Positions 22,796-33,046 of a stretch of 64,000 nucleotides of DNA are shown in pieces. The stretch is from assembly GCF_035046485.1 (NCBI RefSeq), contig NC_085137.1, positions 457,865,004 to 457,929,003 on the forward strand. The letters are read 5' to 3'. The notes below the pieces were generated by a model, which searched no databases, was not told the origin of the DNA, and saw only the letters and a list, made by a program, of their open reading frames with translations. Origin of the DNA: Aedes albopictus. Its lineage: Eukaryota > Arthropoda > Insecta > Diptera > Culicidae. The stretch's first letter is position 1, and every line of letters starts with the position of its first letter. The position numbers were made by a program, and so were the translations under genes.

Positions 22796-23610
22796 TACAA
22801 CATCACTGTCGGGAACTGCTCACATCGTCTGCTTTCGCTGTGCGTTCGTTCGCCGATGACAACCTCGGCCCTCACCCAAACCGTCTCTCGTTGGCTGTAC
22901 ACGAAGTGGCGAAAATCGCTGCGCTCGGCCCGTGCATTTTACTTCTGTTGAACGTGTCGAGTATCGTTGTATATCCCACGCTCAAAATTATCGACGCATT
23001 TAATGTATTATGTATTTTTTCATATAGAGAATATGAACTTGTAAGCCTTGTTCTAGTAGAGTATTTTGCATAGGATTATTTTTTATTGGCATGTGAAATG
23101 CACTGCCATGTTTTCAATATAAAAGAGAGTTTAATCTCACATCAGTGGTATATTTTAGCCAGATTACAATTTTGAAAAACGCTGGCACAAACTTCTTTCC
23201 GCCCCTGGGGCATCTTGTGAAAGGCACATCATGTTTGTAAAGAAATATTTATTGAGCACATATTTTGTGAATAACTTTTAGCGTTAAGCCATGTGCTCCC
23301 GTGACAGCCTATGACAGCCTTTATGCGACAGCCGGCTTGGTTAGCCGAAGATTGTCATCGCCATGCGGCTAACAAGACCCGCGACGTTTCCCACTCGGCT
23401 CGATACGACTCGAGTATGCAACTGTCAGACAAGCAGCCGAAGCAGCGGCTGTTTCAATACATCTTTCTCTCATGCGTGTGCGTGCTGTTGGCGATACATT
23501 TCTCACTGATGGTGTTGCACACGGTAACGAGAGATGGTCTGCACACATAAGAGAGTGTCGATTCAGCCTTGCGCGGGCTGTTGCGAGAAGGCTGTACATT
23601 TGGAAAGCCT
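22796..23610. other. GC-richer segment of unknown origin
   Basis: Two GC-rich blocks (about 22796-22960 and 23285-23590) stand out from the AT-rich intron. Open frames overlap on both strands (22660-22902 minus, 22667-22951 plus, 23311-23550 plus, 23369-23740 minus), but none shows a domain. The CATGACAGCC motif near 20840-20880 recurs as CGTGACAGCC near 23300, so these blocks and the left flank of the foldback may be parts of one older element. Confidence 0.3.
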
Positions 23611-23611
23611 G

Positions 23612-24277
23612 ATGCCAAGTCTTACCTCCTGAATCAGTTGTGTTGGACTTCCAGAAGCTACGTTCAAAATTTGAGGGAAATCGGTTGAGCCTAAGGGGGC
23701 GCTCAAAACGCTTGAAGTTTGTATGGGAAAACTTGGCCAAATGTATGCAGAAATTTCAAGTTTTCGGATTTTGCCGCTAGGTGGTGCTCTAAGCGTTCAA
23801 TAATCAAACCCTTTGGTATTATTGTAGGTGACTATATGCCATACAACTTTGTCGAAGACCGTAAAGTGATCTGACGTCTGTGAAAAAAGTTATACCCTAG
23901 GTAAAGTGAGGATAAACTTTATTGTTTTTCCAATACATGTAAAGGAATAATATCAATAATGAAATCTCAATACTTTGCCTCACTTTGCCTAGGGTATAAC
24001 TTTTTTCACAGCCGTCGGATCACTTCGCGGTCTTTGACAAAGTTGTATGGCATATAGTCACCTACAATAATACCAAAGGGTTTGATTATTGAACGCTTAG
24101 AGCACCACCTAGCGGCAAAATCCGAAAACTTGAAATTTCTGCATACATTTGGCCAAGTTTTCCCATACAAACTTCAAGCGTTTTGAGCGCCCCCTTAGGC
24201 TCAACCGATTTCGCTCAAATTTTGAACGTAGCTTCTGGAAGTCCAACACAACTGATTCAGGAGGTAAGACTTGGCAT
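23612..24277. mobile_element. 666-bp near-perfect palindrome (foldback)
   Basis: The left arm starts ATGCCAAGTCTTACCTCC and the right arm ends with its complement. Pairing extends about 295 bp per arm to a centre near 23905-23985. The two arms differ by only a few bases. Beyond the right arm, TTTCGCAATTTTTGTTTTTC matches in inverted form a segment at 20739-20775, hinting at a larger enclosing element that also contains the 20899-22788 foldback. The minus-strand open frame at 24109-24300 is arm sequence. Confidence 0.7.
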
Positions 24278-24309
24278 TTTTCGCAATTTTTGTTTTTCAT
24301 ATAAGTACC

Positions 24310-25540
24310 CTAATCCATAGCGATATTTTTCAGAAATTGCGACACTAACAATAATTCTTTCGGGTGTTTTTGGAATCTATCTTCAAAATCTAAAAAATAA
24401 ATCTCAAAAAAAAATCGTCAGTAAAAAAGCTACAATCTCTCTTAAATACTTCAACTCGACATTGAGCGTCTGTTGGGAATCTAAAATTTGTTAATGCAAG
24501 TTGTTTTACTTAGCTTCATTCTACAATAATCCAACGGGTATTCCATGCGCTTCTTGTACTACAAAAAAACTAAATTACCACTTTTTTTTATCTATTCATG
24601 ACATTACACGCCAAAAAAAATGTTTTTTGGCCTTATTATATGATTTTTTAAGTATAATTGTTTTAAAAATTTTGAAATTCGTAAAGTTTCCATGGAAGTT
24701 TCATTTTAAAAACTAAAAAAATGCATCCATTCAAACTTCTTTAAAACTTCAGAATAAACTTCTGGTAAGCACTTATTGACATATTCTAGATAAGCTTATT
24801 GAACATATCACGGAAAAAATAAAGAAATATAGTAAATGTCAGGCACTACCAGGAAAATGACAAAACTTTGGTAAATAATTCTGAAAAGTAAATCCAGTTG
24901 ACGTTATGTCAAAAATTAAAAAAGAGAAGTAGTAGTGCGTAGAATTTTGTATGAAACTAACAGATTAATCCCAAAAAGAATCTGAAATGAAATTTTTGAA
25001 AATTATGCTGATCCAGAAGAAATTTCAAAAACTAAATTCAAGAAATCAAACAATTGAGCTTATTGGAAAATCGTATGAATAAAATTAGTTTTTCTTATAA
25101 ATTCCCAAATTTAAGAAAAAAATCTGAAGGATTCTTTAAAGTTTTAATCCCTCCAATATCCAAATTTTATGATTTTGATCTACTTGTAATTTTTCGTCAT
25201 CTAAAACTAATCTTAACATGTTTTATCAGTGACTCTTTGGCGATTTTGTGAATTATGATTATCGATTTTTCTGATTTTAATGTTTGACAATCCCTACACA
25301 TTTACATTTTTCCTTGAACCCTATTTGGGTTACTGATTTTTATTAGACAAAAAAATTTTCTAATTGTTGTCAAAATATTTGGATTTTGATATTTTTCATG
25401 GATAATTTTTCATAAAATATGATTTTTTACGCCAAAGAATGTGCTTTGTTTTATATAGAACCTTCTTCGAATGAATTTTAAATCTTATAGATGGATATAA
25501 TATTATTAAAAAGCATACGATTCCTCACAGCGGAAAAGGC
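24310..25540. other. AT-rich intronic DNA without recognised features
   Basis: AT content is very high, with many A and T runs. The open frames at 24501-24716 and 25054-25251 (plus) are Phe/Leu/Lys/Asn-rich, as random AT-rich DNA gives. I see no mobile-element ends here. Confidence 0.4.
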
Positions 25541-25544
25541 GCAG

Positions 25545-25682
25545 TTATTTAGCATGACCATGCTGAGAGAGGCGGGTTCAACTACCGGTCGATCCTGTCC
25601 CCGTTTCGTACAGCGAACTTTCTTGACTTGCATGGGCATAGAGTATATTCGTACCTGCTACACGATATACACATGGTCATTG
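25545..25682 (+). mobile_element. 5' part of a tRNA-derived SINE (Feilai-like), split
   Basis: GGCGGGTTCAACTACCGGTC gives an RNA polymerase III B box, followed by a CTTGACTTGCATGGGCATAG block and a CGATATACACATGGTCATTG end. From memory of Aedes SINEs this matches the tRNA-derived head and middle of a common family, probably Feilai; the name is not certain. The matching 3' part continues at 26547 after an 864-bp insertion. Confidence 0.6.
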
Positions 25683-26546
25683 CACTATGGGGCGGCTCCA
25701 TACAAACAGGTGGCCAAAAATATTTTCGCGTCAATTTCATAATGTCTTGCTCCTATTCGTAGGGTTTATGCCTGAAAAATATGAAAAACATGTTGAACAG
25801 GTTGTTTTAACACAACAGTTTCAAACAGTATGAAATTATAAGGGCATTGCATACTTTTAGGCGTTTATGGATTTCTGTTCCAATTTACAAAATGTATTCC
25901 AATTCGTAAAACCACGATTCGCTAAGAGATCCCAGATCTGATTTAGACTGCTTTGTGATTGATCTACCGAGAAAAGCAGCCATGACGACCAAATGTTTCC
26001 TCAGAGGTATTTAATGGCCAATAGGGTGATTTTATACAGCAATATCTCAATCATCGCCGACAACTTGATTGGTATTGCAGAATAGCAGCTAGTAGCAGCC
26101 AAATTTGATTTCAATGTCTCCCGGGGTCCTAAACAAAGACATAGAAGTAGTCCCGAAGCGAAACTTTGCGAAACTTTTTTTGTATGGAACGGTCTGTATG
26201 GAAAAAATTTGATTTTTTTAATGAGGTATCATTTAATAGTTTTACAATCAATATTTCTACGTCTGATACGTCATTCGGAAGCTTTATAAGCAAGCTTTTA
26301 GAAACTACTTTAAAAGTATGACATTTTTCATTTGAGCCAAAGATATGTAAAGTTGAACATTCCATTCGTTTTACCAAAAATTGGCAATGGTCTTATTCTG
26401 CTACCAATATCTCGATAAATATAGGGATTAGCAAACTAATATTCTAGGGTTTACTGGTCCAAGTGGTCTACTTTCCAGTACCGAAGGTAAATTTCAAATT
26501 GAATAAAGTCAATTTTCGATTTTTGGCCTCCTGAATCCCCTTAGTG
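25683..26546. mobile_element. 864-bp element inserted in the SINE
   Basis: The element begins CACTATGGGG and ends CCCCTTAGTG, imperfect inverted termini. CATTG is present on both sides (25678-25682, 26547-26551), a 5-bp direct repeat within otherwise continuous SINE sequence. No transposase is visible; the minus-strand open frame at 26129-26377 has no known motif. CACTA-type ends are suggestive, but superfamily and TSD length remain uncertain. Confidence 0.55.
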
Positions 26547-26662
26547 CATTGGCAGAGGAAGCTCTCACTTAAAAACTGTGGAAGTGCTGCTAGAACACTG
26601 TGCTGAGAAGCAGGCTTTGCTCCAGTGGGATGTAACGTCAAGAAAAAGAAGAAGAAGATGTG
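26547..26662 (+). mobile_element. 3' part of the split SINE with (AAG)n tail
   Basis: GGCAGAGGAAGCTCTCACTT, AACTGTGGAAGTGCTGCTAG, a GCTGAGAAGCAGGCTTTG block and a GTAACGTCAAG end run into an AAG-rich tail. This is the 3' body and tail expected for the SINE whose 5' half lies at 25545-25682. Confidence 0.6.
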
Positions 26663-26779
26663 ATCCCCGTGAAATTTGGTGTCAAGAATTGCAGAGTTCT
26701 TTCGAGCAAATCGGTTTACGCAATATGTTCTAGGATTGCACGTACCTTACGTCATATTGTAGTAGAGAACTAATTGCTG

Positions 26780-26829
26780 TGACAGATACGCGTATTTCGA
26801 CTACAATTTGTAATCTTCCTCAGTGTCAG
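26780..26829 (-). ncRNA. hammerhead-ribozyme-like motif, copy 3
   Basis: Read on the minus strand: GACA (stem I), CTGAGGA, one extra A, GATTACAA, one A, TTGTAGTC (stem II), GAA, the palindrome ATACGCGTAT (stem III), C, and TGTC (stem I). Only position 7 of the core differs from CTGATGA, and that position is variable in natural hammerheads. Stem II differs completely from copies 1 and 2 but still pairs, which is covariation. The extra base before stem II is shared by all three. Confidence 0.4.
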
Positions 26830-26869
26830 TTTTCCACACTTGGAGTTTCCCTGGAGATACTTTTCCTGA

Positions 26870-27200
26870 AAATACTCGAAAATTTTCAATAAAAATCCAT
26901 GGAGGAATTACTATGAAAATCCATGAGAGATTTTTTGAAGATTCTCCAGTCTAATTCGTGTAAATATCTTTGAAATAAATAATCGTAGAGAAATTCCTGA
27001 AGGAATTACCGAAAAAAAAATCCTGGAAGAATACCAGGGAAACTTCTTGAAAAAAGCTTGGTGAAACTTCAAGAAAAAAAATATTGAGAAACTTTTGAAG
27101 AGTTCCTGAAGAAATCCTTCAATAGAGTACCTGGAGGATTTTCTTTAAAAAAAAATCGGGAGGAATTCGGAAAATCTCTTGAAAAATTTCCAATGGGATT
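26870..27200. repeat. degenerate 12-bp array
   Basis: GGAATTACTGAA, GGAAACTTCTTG and similar units recur at about 12-nt spacing. The array resumes after the MITE at 27206-27817, so the MITE inserted into it. Confidence 0.6.
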
Positions 27201-27205
27201 GATTA

Positions 27206-27817
27206 CACAGCGTAACAAAAAATAACTTTTTGTCTGTCTCAAGAGCAAACTTATGTGTCTCCGAAGGATTTTGGGCCGCTGAATCCGAATCCGGGCTCAG
27301 ATTTGCTCTAACACGTCACAATTTTGAGCTATACCTCAATATATAGGGCAAAATATGCGAGCAATCAAAAGGTTAATTGGCCAATAAACATTTAAATTAA
27401 CGACTTATGCAAAATATTTCGTTTTACCAAATCGAATTTGATAGTTTTAAGCGATTTATGTTAGGTACGATATTTCCCATACAAGTAACCCTCCGAAAGT
27501 TGCATGCAAGTTTTCATACTAACATAAAATGCTTAAATCTATTAAATTTGATTAGGTAAAACGAAATATTTTGCATGAGTCGTTAATTTATATGTTTATT
27601 GACCAATTAACCTTTTGATTGCTTAACAAAAATATTTCCTTGCATAATGGTTTGCAGTCAAAAAAGCCCAAAATCGCATATTTTGCCCTATAAATTGAGG
27701 TATAGCTCAAAATTGTGACGTGTTAGAGCAAATCTGAGCCCGGATTCGGATTCAGCGGCCCAAATCCTTCGGAGACACATAAGTTTGCTATTGAGACAAA
27801 AAAAATGTTGCGCTGTG
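27206..27817. mobile_element. 612-bp palindromic MITE, TTA target (PIF/Harbinger-like)
   Basis: TTA (27203-27205 and 27818-27820) flanks CACAGCGTAACA and the complement of CACAGCGCAACA. Arms pair for about 250 bp through several blocks to a centre near 27480-27510. A 3-bp TTA duplication is typical of PIF/Harbinger elements. The small hairpin at 36278-36451 shares the CACAGCGCA terminus. Confidence 0.7.
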
Positions 27818-27819
27818 TT

Positions 27820-27970
27820 ACTAAAGAATATCCTAAGAAATATTTCTTGAGAAATTTTTGAATCCATGGAAAATTTCTAGAGGTATCCTTGAAGGAAATG
27901 CCGGAGGAACTTTTGGGGAAACATACGGAGGAATACTACTGGAACTCAACTCTTGAAAGAATCTGTCTAT
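27820..27970. repeat. degenerate 12-bp array fragment
   Basis: GGAATACTACTGGAACTC and GAAATGCCGGAGG-type units continue the array interrupted by the palindromic MITE and end at the next MITE. Confidence 0.5.
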
Positions 27971-28139
27971 TGTCGAATTCGTTTTTGAACCAGGGTTGGA
28001 ACTGGATCGGCGGAAAAGTGTAAACAAACAAACATCAAACAAATTTCAATACAAGCGAACCTGAGTCGGGTTGATGTTGCAACTGTGATCTGGTCCAGTT
28101 CCAACCCAGGTTGTAACTGAATCAAAAATCAAAACGACA
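27971..28139. mobile_element. 169-bp MITE with TGTCG termini
   Basis: TGTCGAATTCGTTTTTG at the left and the complement of TGTCGTTTTGATTTTTG at the right frame the element, with TAT on both sides. Inside, GGTTGGAACTGGATC pairs with GGTCCAGTTCCAACC. The terminus resembles that of the MITE at 35430-35716. Confidence 0.6.
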
Positions 28140-28247
28140 TATGAATTATGCAAGAATCCCTAATGGAATTTATGATAGAGTTGCTGAAAGTAATATTACA
28201 AGAATCTCTGGAGGAATCCTTGTTGGATTTTCTGAAGTTCCTGAAGT

Positions 28248-28461
28248 AGTTAACCTACGAGCAGTCGCGTCTTCGAGTGCCCTTAGCGTCACCACGCTCA
28301 CTCTGTGTATCCCAAGCGTGTTTTTTTTTTCTTTATGGGGCGTGTACTCTGTACACGACGCGTCCGCTCACGGTTTAAAAGTCCTGTGGAAGTTTCTGCG
28401 GAGAGACGAACCAGCCAAGGGCTGAAAGTCTCTCAAATAAAGATAAATCAATCAATCAAGT
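28248..28461 (+). mobile_element. SINE-like retroposon with ATCA-repeat tail
   Basis: A GC-rich body (CTACGAGCAGTCGCGTCTTC onward) leads to the stem-loop GAGACGAACCAGCC..GGGCTGAAAGTCTC at 28403-28432 and then AAATAAAGATAAATCAATCA. The same stem-loop and tail occur at 44152-44213 (minus). The plus-strand open frames at 28141-28425 and 28305-28532 are by-products. Confidence 0.55.
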
Positions 28462-28479
28462 TTGTGCGGATATTACCTA

Positions 28480-30000
28480 TGGAATCCTTGAGGAAATTCC
28501 CGCAAACTTTGGAGGTATTTCGTGAAAACTAGCTGTACGAATTTTAAAAGTATCACCGAAATATTTTCTGAAAAAAAAATCGCTGGCTGAATGAATTTCT
28601 GAAATCTTTGTAAGAACTTCTGAATGCAGAGATGAACCCACCTAGAGCTAAAAATCTCAATATTGTAAAAATAAAAAAACCTTTGGAGAAAATTGTGATT
28701 CTTTCAGAAGGATTTTCTAAAGGATACCCTAGAAGAACTTATGAAGAAAAACTTCTATTTGAGGAAATTCTTTGAGAAATTTCTGAAGAAATTACTATCC
28801 GTCATGTACCAGACAAACTTTTTGCTTTTTTCCACACCGTGCTTTTGAAATGGGTGCTGAGTACCCGGGTACCCTGTCGGCCACATAACTGTTAAGGCAT
28901 ATCTGAAGAATTTATTAATGATTCCCGGGAAGAGTTTTAGAAGAAAAAATATTGGAAAATTTTGTGAACGAATTCCTGGAGTAATTTCTGAAGATATTCA
29001 CGGTGTAATTTTGAAAGAAACCCATTAAAGATTTTCTAAAGAAAAATTTCTGAAGAAATCCCTGGAAAATCACTTAAGAAATCCCTAGATTATCTTATGG
29101 AATTCCTGAAAGAATTCTTGAAGGAATTTCCAAAGGTGTCCCAAAGAAATTTCTTGTGAACTAGCTTTTTAACCCAAGCCTAGTTCATCTCGGGACCTAC
29201 ACATTACTTGCCTTGTGAAGGAAAGATTCATATTTTGTGAGTTTGTCGGAAGTGAAATTCGATCCCAGGTCCTCGACGTAATGAGAAATTTTTTACCTTT
29301 TAATTTTCTGATGAAATCGCTGGAACAAATTTTGAAGGAATACGCGGATGATTTTCTAATATAAAATCAGGTAAGATTTCTAAGAGAATCCATGGAGGAA
29401 TTTCTGTAGCAATCTAAGGATGACCGACCATGTAAGATTTTTTGAAGGAAATTCCTGGGGGATTTCATAAAAGAATCCATGAAACAATTTCGTAAGGAAT
29501 CCATGGAAGGATTAATAAAAGAGTTCTTTAGCTCCTCGATGAATCTTCAGCAAACTTCAGAAGAATTTATAAATAAATCTATAGATTTTCTAAAGGAACC
29601 GCTGGAAGAATTTTTAAAAGGCATACTCAGAGAAATCTGAGAAGGAATCCATGACAGAATTTCTCAAGATTTAATGGAAGACTTCCTTAAGGAATCATTG
29701 GAAGAATTTCTTAAGAAATCTCTGAAGAAATCTCTGAAGAATTTTCTGAAAAAAATCAATTTATGAACTTTTCGACAATCCGGGGATAGTTTTCTAAATA
29801 AGTGTCCTTAAATAAAATTTCTAGAGGCGTCTCTCGAAGTATTTTGAAAGAAATTCCTAACAGATTTCTGACGACATTCACGGAAGAATCTCTGAAGCAA
29901 TCCTATAAAACTATCTAAAATAAACCATCGAGTTATTGCAGGAATATCTAATGAAATTTCCGATGAAAGTTTTAAATGATTTCCTGATAGATTTATTAAA
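28480..30000. repeat. long degenerate 12-bp array (GGAATTTCTGAA orientation)
   Basis: Units such as GAAGAAATCCCTGG and GGAATTCCTGAAAG recur over 1.5 kb with heavy substitution. Retroposon-tail fragments interrupt it at about 28628-28665 and 29165-29290. It has fewer long open frames than the 41.6-46 kb array, consistent with greater age. Confidence 0.7.
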
Positions 30001-30006
30001 ATAGTA

Positions 30007-30407
30007 CAGGTCGGACTTGATTATCCGGGTGACTCCAAAATTACCAACCCGGATAATCGAGCCATGCTTCTTTTCTTTTATTTTTGATGTTCATCAATCA
30101 AAAACTGTTCGCTTCTATGGTTAAGCTAACAAACATTACGTTGTAGTGCCTAAACTCAAATGGTATTGTTAAAACCATGTTTTTGAAAATGAAATAATAG
30201 CTGAAAAATGTGAAAAAATTAAAATCAATTTTGAAATAGGCTAAATCATATTTAGAGATGTTGTATTTGATGTGTATCACATTTTTTTTACATATTTTAA
30301 TCTAAAAATGTTTAAACAAAGCAAAAAGAAACTTTTCCTCGGATAATCGAGCCCCGGATAATCAGGCCCCCGGTTAATTGAATCCCCGGATAATCGAGTC
30401 TGACCTG
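30007..30407. mobile_element. 401-bp pogo-like MITE, TA target
   Basis: TA (30005-30006, 30408-30409) flanks CAGGTCGGACTTGATTATCC and the complement of CAGGTCAGACTCGATTATCC. Extra GGATAATCGAG copies lie inside both ends. CAG starts with GATTATCCGG blocks are typical of pogo/Tigger elements. The interior is AT-rich with no transposase. Confidence 0.75.
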
Positions 30408-30409
30408 TA

Positions 30410-31010
30410 CTTGTACAGGTACTCCTGGAGGAATCCTTAAAGAAATTTTTGAAGGATTCCCTGGAGTAATTCCCAAAGAAATAATTGGAATTTAATATTC
30501 AGAAGACCTCGCAGGACGGAAGAAAAACTGGCAAAATTTTATTATTTGGAGGAATTTTCTATGCAATCCCTGGGAGTAGTCCTAATATCACAGATTTTAT
30601 TTGCACATATGAGGGGGCGGAATATTCATAATAAACAAAAAGGCGACATTTTTTATATTAAGTAGGAGCAATGTGCAATATAAAGGATATTTTTCAACGT
30701 ATGTTATTGTAATATTCACATAAATCATTACTCAATGTTTGTGAGGGCGCAGAATAGTTCAAAAACATTTAATTATATTAAAGAAGGCGGAATAATATTT
30801 TTCCTAATGCTGGAAAAGCATATTTTACTTACAATGTGAGGAAGCAAACAATTTTAAAAATATCACAATGTTTCCTCACACGAGTGGGCGCAGAAACATG
30901 AATCAAACAGGCGATGATTTTCTTATACTCATAGGATGGGAAAAAATAAATAATATTTTTGTATTAAAATGGAAAATATTCTTACATGTATAGGGGGGGG
31001 GGAAGGTTTC
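30410..31010. repeat. array remnant and GGGCGCAGAAT repeats
   Basis: A short 12-bp array remnant (30415-30560) is followed by diverged repeats marked by GAGGGGGCGGAAT (30609), GAGGGCGCAGAAT (about 30744) and GAGTGGGCGCAGAA (about 30881), roughly 135 bp apart. No gene is seen. Confidence 0.45.
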
Positions 31011-31013
31011 TCA

Positions 31014-32561
31014 GATTTTCATTAATTTTTTTCCACAGGCAGGGCTCATGGATATATGAACAAATAAAAAAGCAGGTGGAAAGTTTTTGTTTTCCCCTGA
31101 CACTACTTACTTTGAAATATCATAACTCAAGAACGCAAGCATCGTTGAAAAAAAAATTTCTTTTAGAAAATGAAAGAAAATTTTCTCAGAATTCCAAAAA
31201 AGAATATGAACTGGAATAAGTTTTCTACAAAATTTTCCACAGTTCAGAAAATTTGTAAAGAAATGCAGTTAAAACCATGCCCGAACTTGTGGAAAATTAA
31301 AAAAAAAAATTTTTTTGAGAAGGTAGTTTTATATGTTTTAATCCCTGAAATTTTTGGAATGCAATTTTTTTTGTTTTTGAGTTATGGCTAATTTTGTTGA
31401 AAAATGTCCAAATGTGCCATATAAGCCTTGTTCCCGCGGATGCGTTCCGAAGGGATATTAATTACACGGAGATGTTTTTCTGCAAAAGTATATTTCTAAC
31501 TGAACTCTGAACATAACGGGTTGTCCTATTTATAGTTCACTCTCCCCTATCGAGCATCTAAGACTATTATAGTATCGTATTGTTGTATACAATAATGTTC
31601 TACTGATTATAAAGAAGGTATAGAATTGTTGGTATCTGACAAAAAGTGGAAGGACAATGCAAAGATAAACAATATCGAAAATACTGATAATACAGCAGTG
31701 TCTCGGATGATGCAATTTTGGTGATTCGGTATATTTCTTGAACGCCTCGGCATGAGGCATGATCTCCGCCGGCGGGTGCGGCATGAATCACCCCGGCAGC
31801 TTGCTATAGGCCTCAACAAGCCTTTTTTGAAAAAAAAAAAAAACATAACTCAAGAACGAAGCATCGTAAAAACAAAGCCTTTTAATTAAAATGAAAGCAA
31901 ATTTTCTCAGAAATAAAAAAAATATGAACTGGAATAAGTTTTCCACAAAAATTTCAGCGATCAAATTGTAAGCCTTATCACCTTCTCAAAAATATTTTTT
32001 TGAAAATTTTCCGCGAGTTCGGGCATAGTTTTTTCGGCTTTTCTTTATGAATTTTCTCAACGGTGGGAAATTTTGTAGAAAACATTTTACAGATCATCAG
32101 TAATCTAACGCTCCCATATTCATCCTATTCGAAAGCAAGCGATTACGGCACCGATTCATTCCGTTCTTTTTGTTTTTATGCGTGTTAACTCATAACAAAA
32201 AATACAAAAATAAGAAAAAAAAAAACAAACAACGCTTCAATCCTTTGTTTTTCATTGGATGAAAATGGGAGACACATGCTTAATAAGTACCCCAGAATGA
32301 CCTTCTCAATTTTTTTTTAAATTTTCCACGAGTTCGGCCATATTTTTCCGGCTTGTGGAAAACTTTTTCCAGGGCATATTTTTTTGGATTAATGAGAAAA
32401 TTTGCTTTCATTTTCTAAAAGAAAACTTTTTTCTACGATGCTTCGTTATTGAGTTGATTTTTTAAAGTAAGTAGTGTCAGGGCGACTCTGAATTTTTCTC
32501 ATTTTTTTTTTTGTTCATATATCCATGAGCTCTGCCTGTGGAAAAAAGTTTCATGAAAATC
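31014..32561. repeat. 1.5-kb inverted-repeat element with three arm copies
   Basis: GATTTTCATTAA...CCACAGGCAGGGCTCATGG at the left pairs with its complement at about 32517-32561. The arms continue through CTGACACTACTTACTTT and GAAAATTTTCTCAGAA-type blocks. A further direct copy of the inner arm occurs at about 31845-31945. Ends and TSD are not sharply defined. Part of a dispersed 190-bp repeat (32105-32290) lies inside. Confidence 0.55.
32105..32290 (-). repeat. dispersed repeat, inverted relative to 52436-52640
   Basis: AACGCTCCCATATTCATCC, GCGATTACGGCACCGATT and CAATCCTTTGTTTTTCATTGG at this site match in reverse complement the segment at 52436-52640, over about 190 bp with several small differences. 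Neither copy is recognisable as a gene. Confidence 0.65.
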
Positions 32562-32599
32562 CGCGACCCTTTGGCCCAAATTGTACGGTAATAAAAAAA

Positions 32600-33040
32600 A
32601 AATCCCCTATAGCAATAATGTTTTCATATAACGTTGATCCTATAGGTTGAAGAACAAGCAATAAACCATACACAAAAACTTGGGAATTTAGTCTTATATG
32701 CTCATGTATGGACAATGGATTGTGAGCTCATCTACTTTGTTATTTGCTTTACCTTCGTCTGCATCAGAGTCAACACCAAATGAACTGACCATGAATAAAC
32801 ACTGCATTTGGTCTTGTTCATCTTATCACTAGCACTAGCACGAGAAATGACTAGACGATGGCCTTCTACAAAAGAGGAATTTTTCAACGCTTTGTGGTTT
32901 GAACAAAAAGCTCGCATATAAAAATTGCTCAAACCTTTCGGAATACCACGGCCAAAAAATGGGCATTATTTGTTGTATCTTATCATGTATCATCTATTTA
33001 TCTTTCCGCTCGGTTGAAATTTTTTTTTTGTTTTTATTTA
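32600..33040. other. short unique intronic segment
   Basis: No recognisable element or gene. The minus-strand open frame at 32732-32932 and the plus-strand frame at 32899-33093 have no motif. CGCTCGGTTGAAA occurs on both sides of the following MITE (about 33008 and 33998), a direct repeat about 1 kb apart. Confidence 0.35.
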
Positions 33041-33046
33041 TGTGTA

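Noticed and set aside
24501..25251. Phe/Leu/Lys-rich open frames of 65-71 codons
   Set aside because: Composition and length match expectation for AT-rich non-coding DNA, with no splice signals in phase.
25491..25742. 83-codon plus-strand open frame
   Set aside because: It is the translation of the SINE head and the start of the inserted element.
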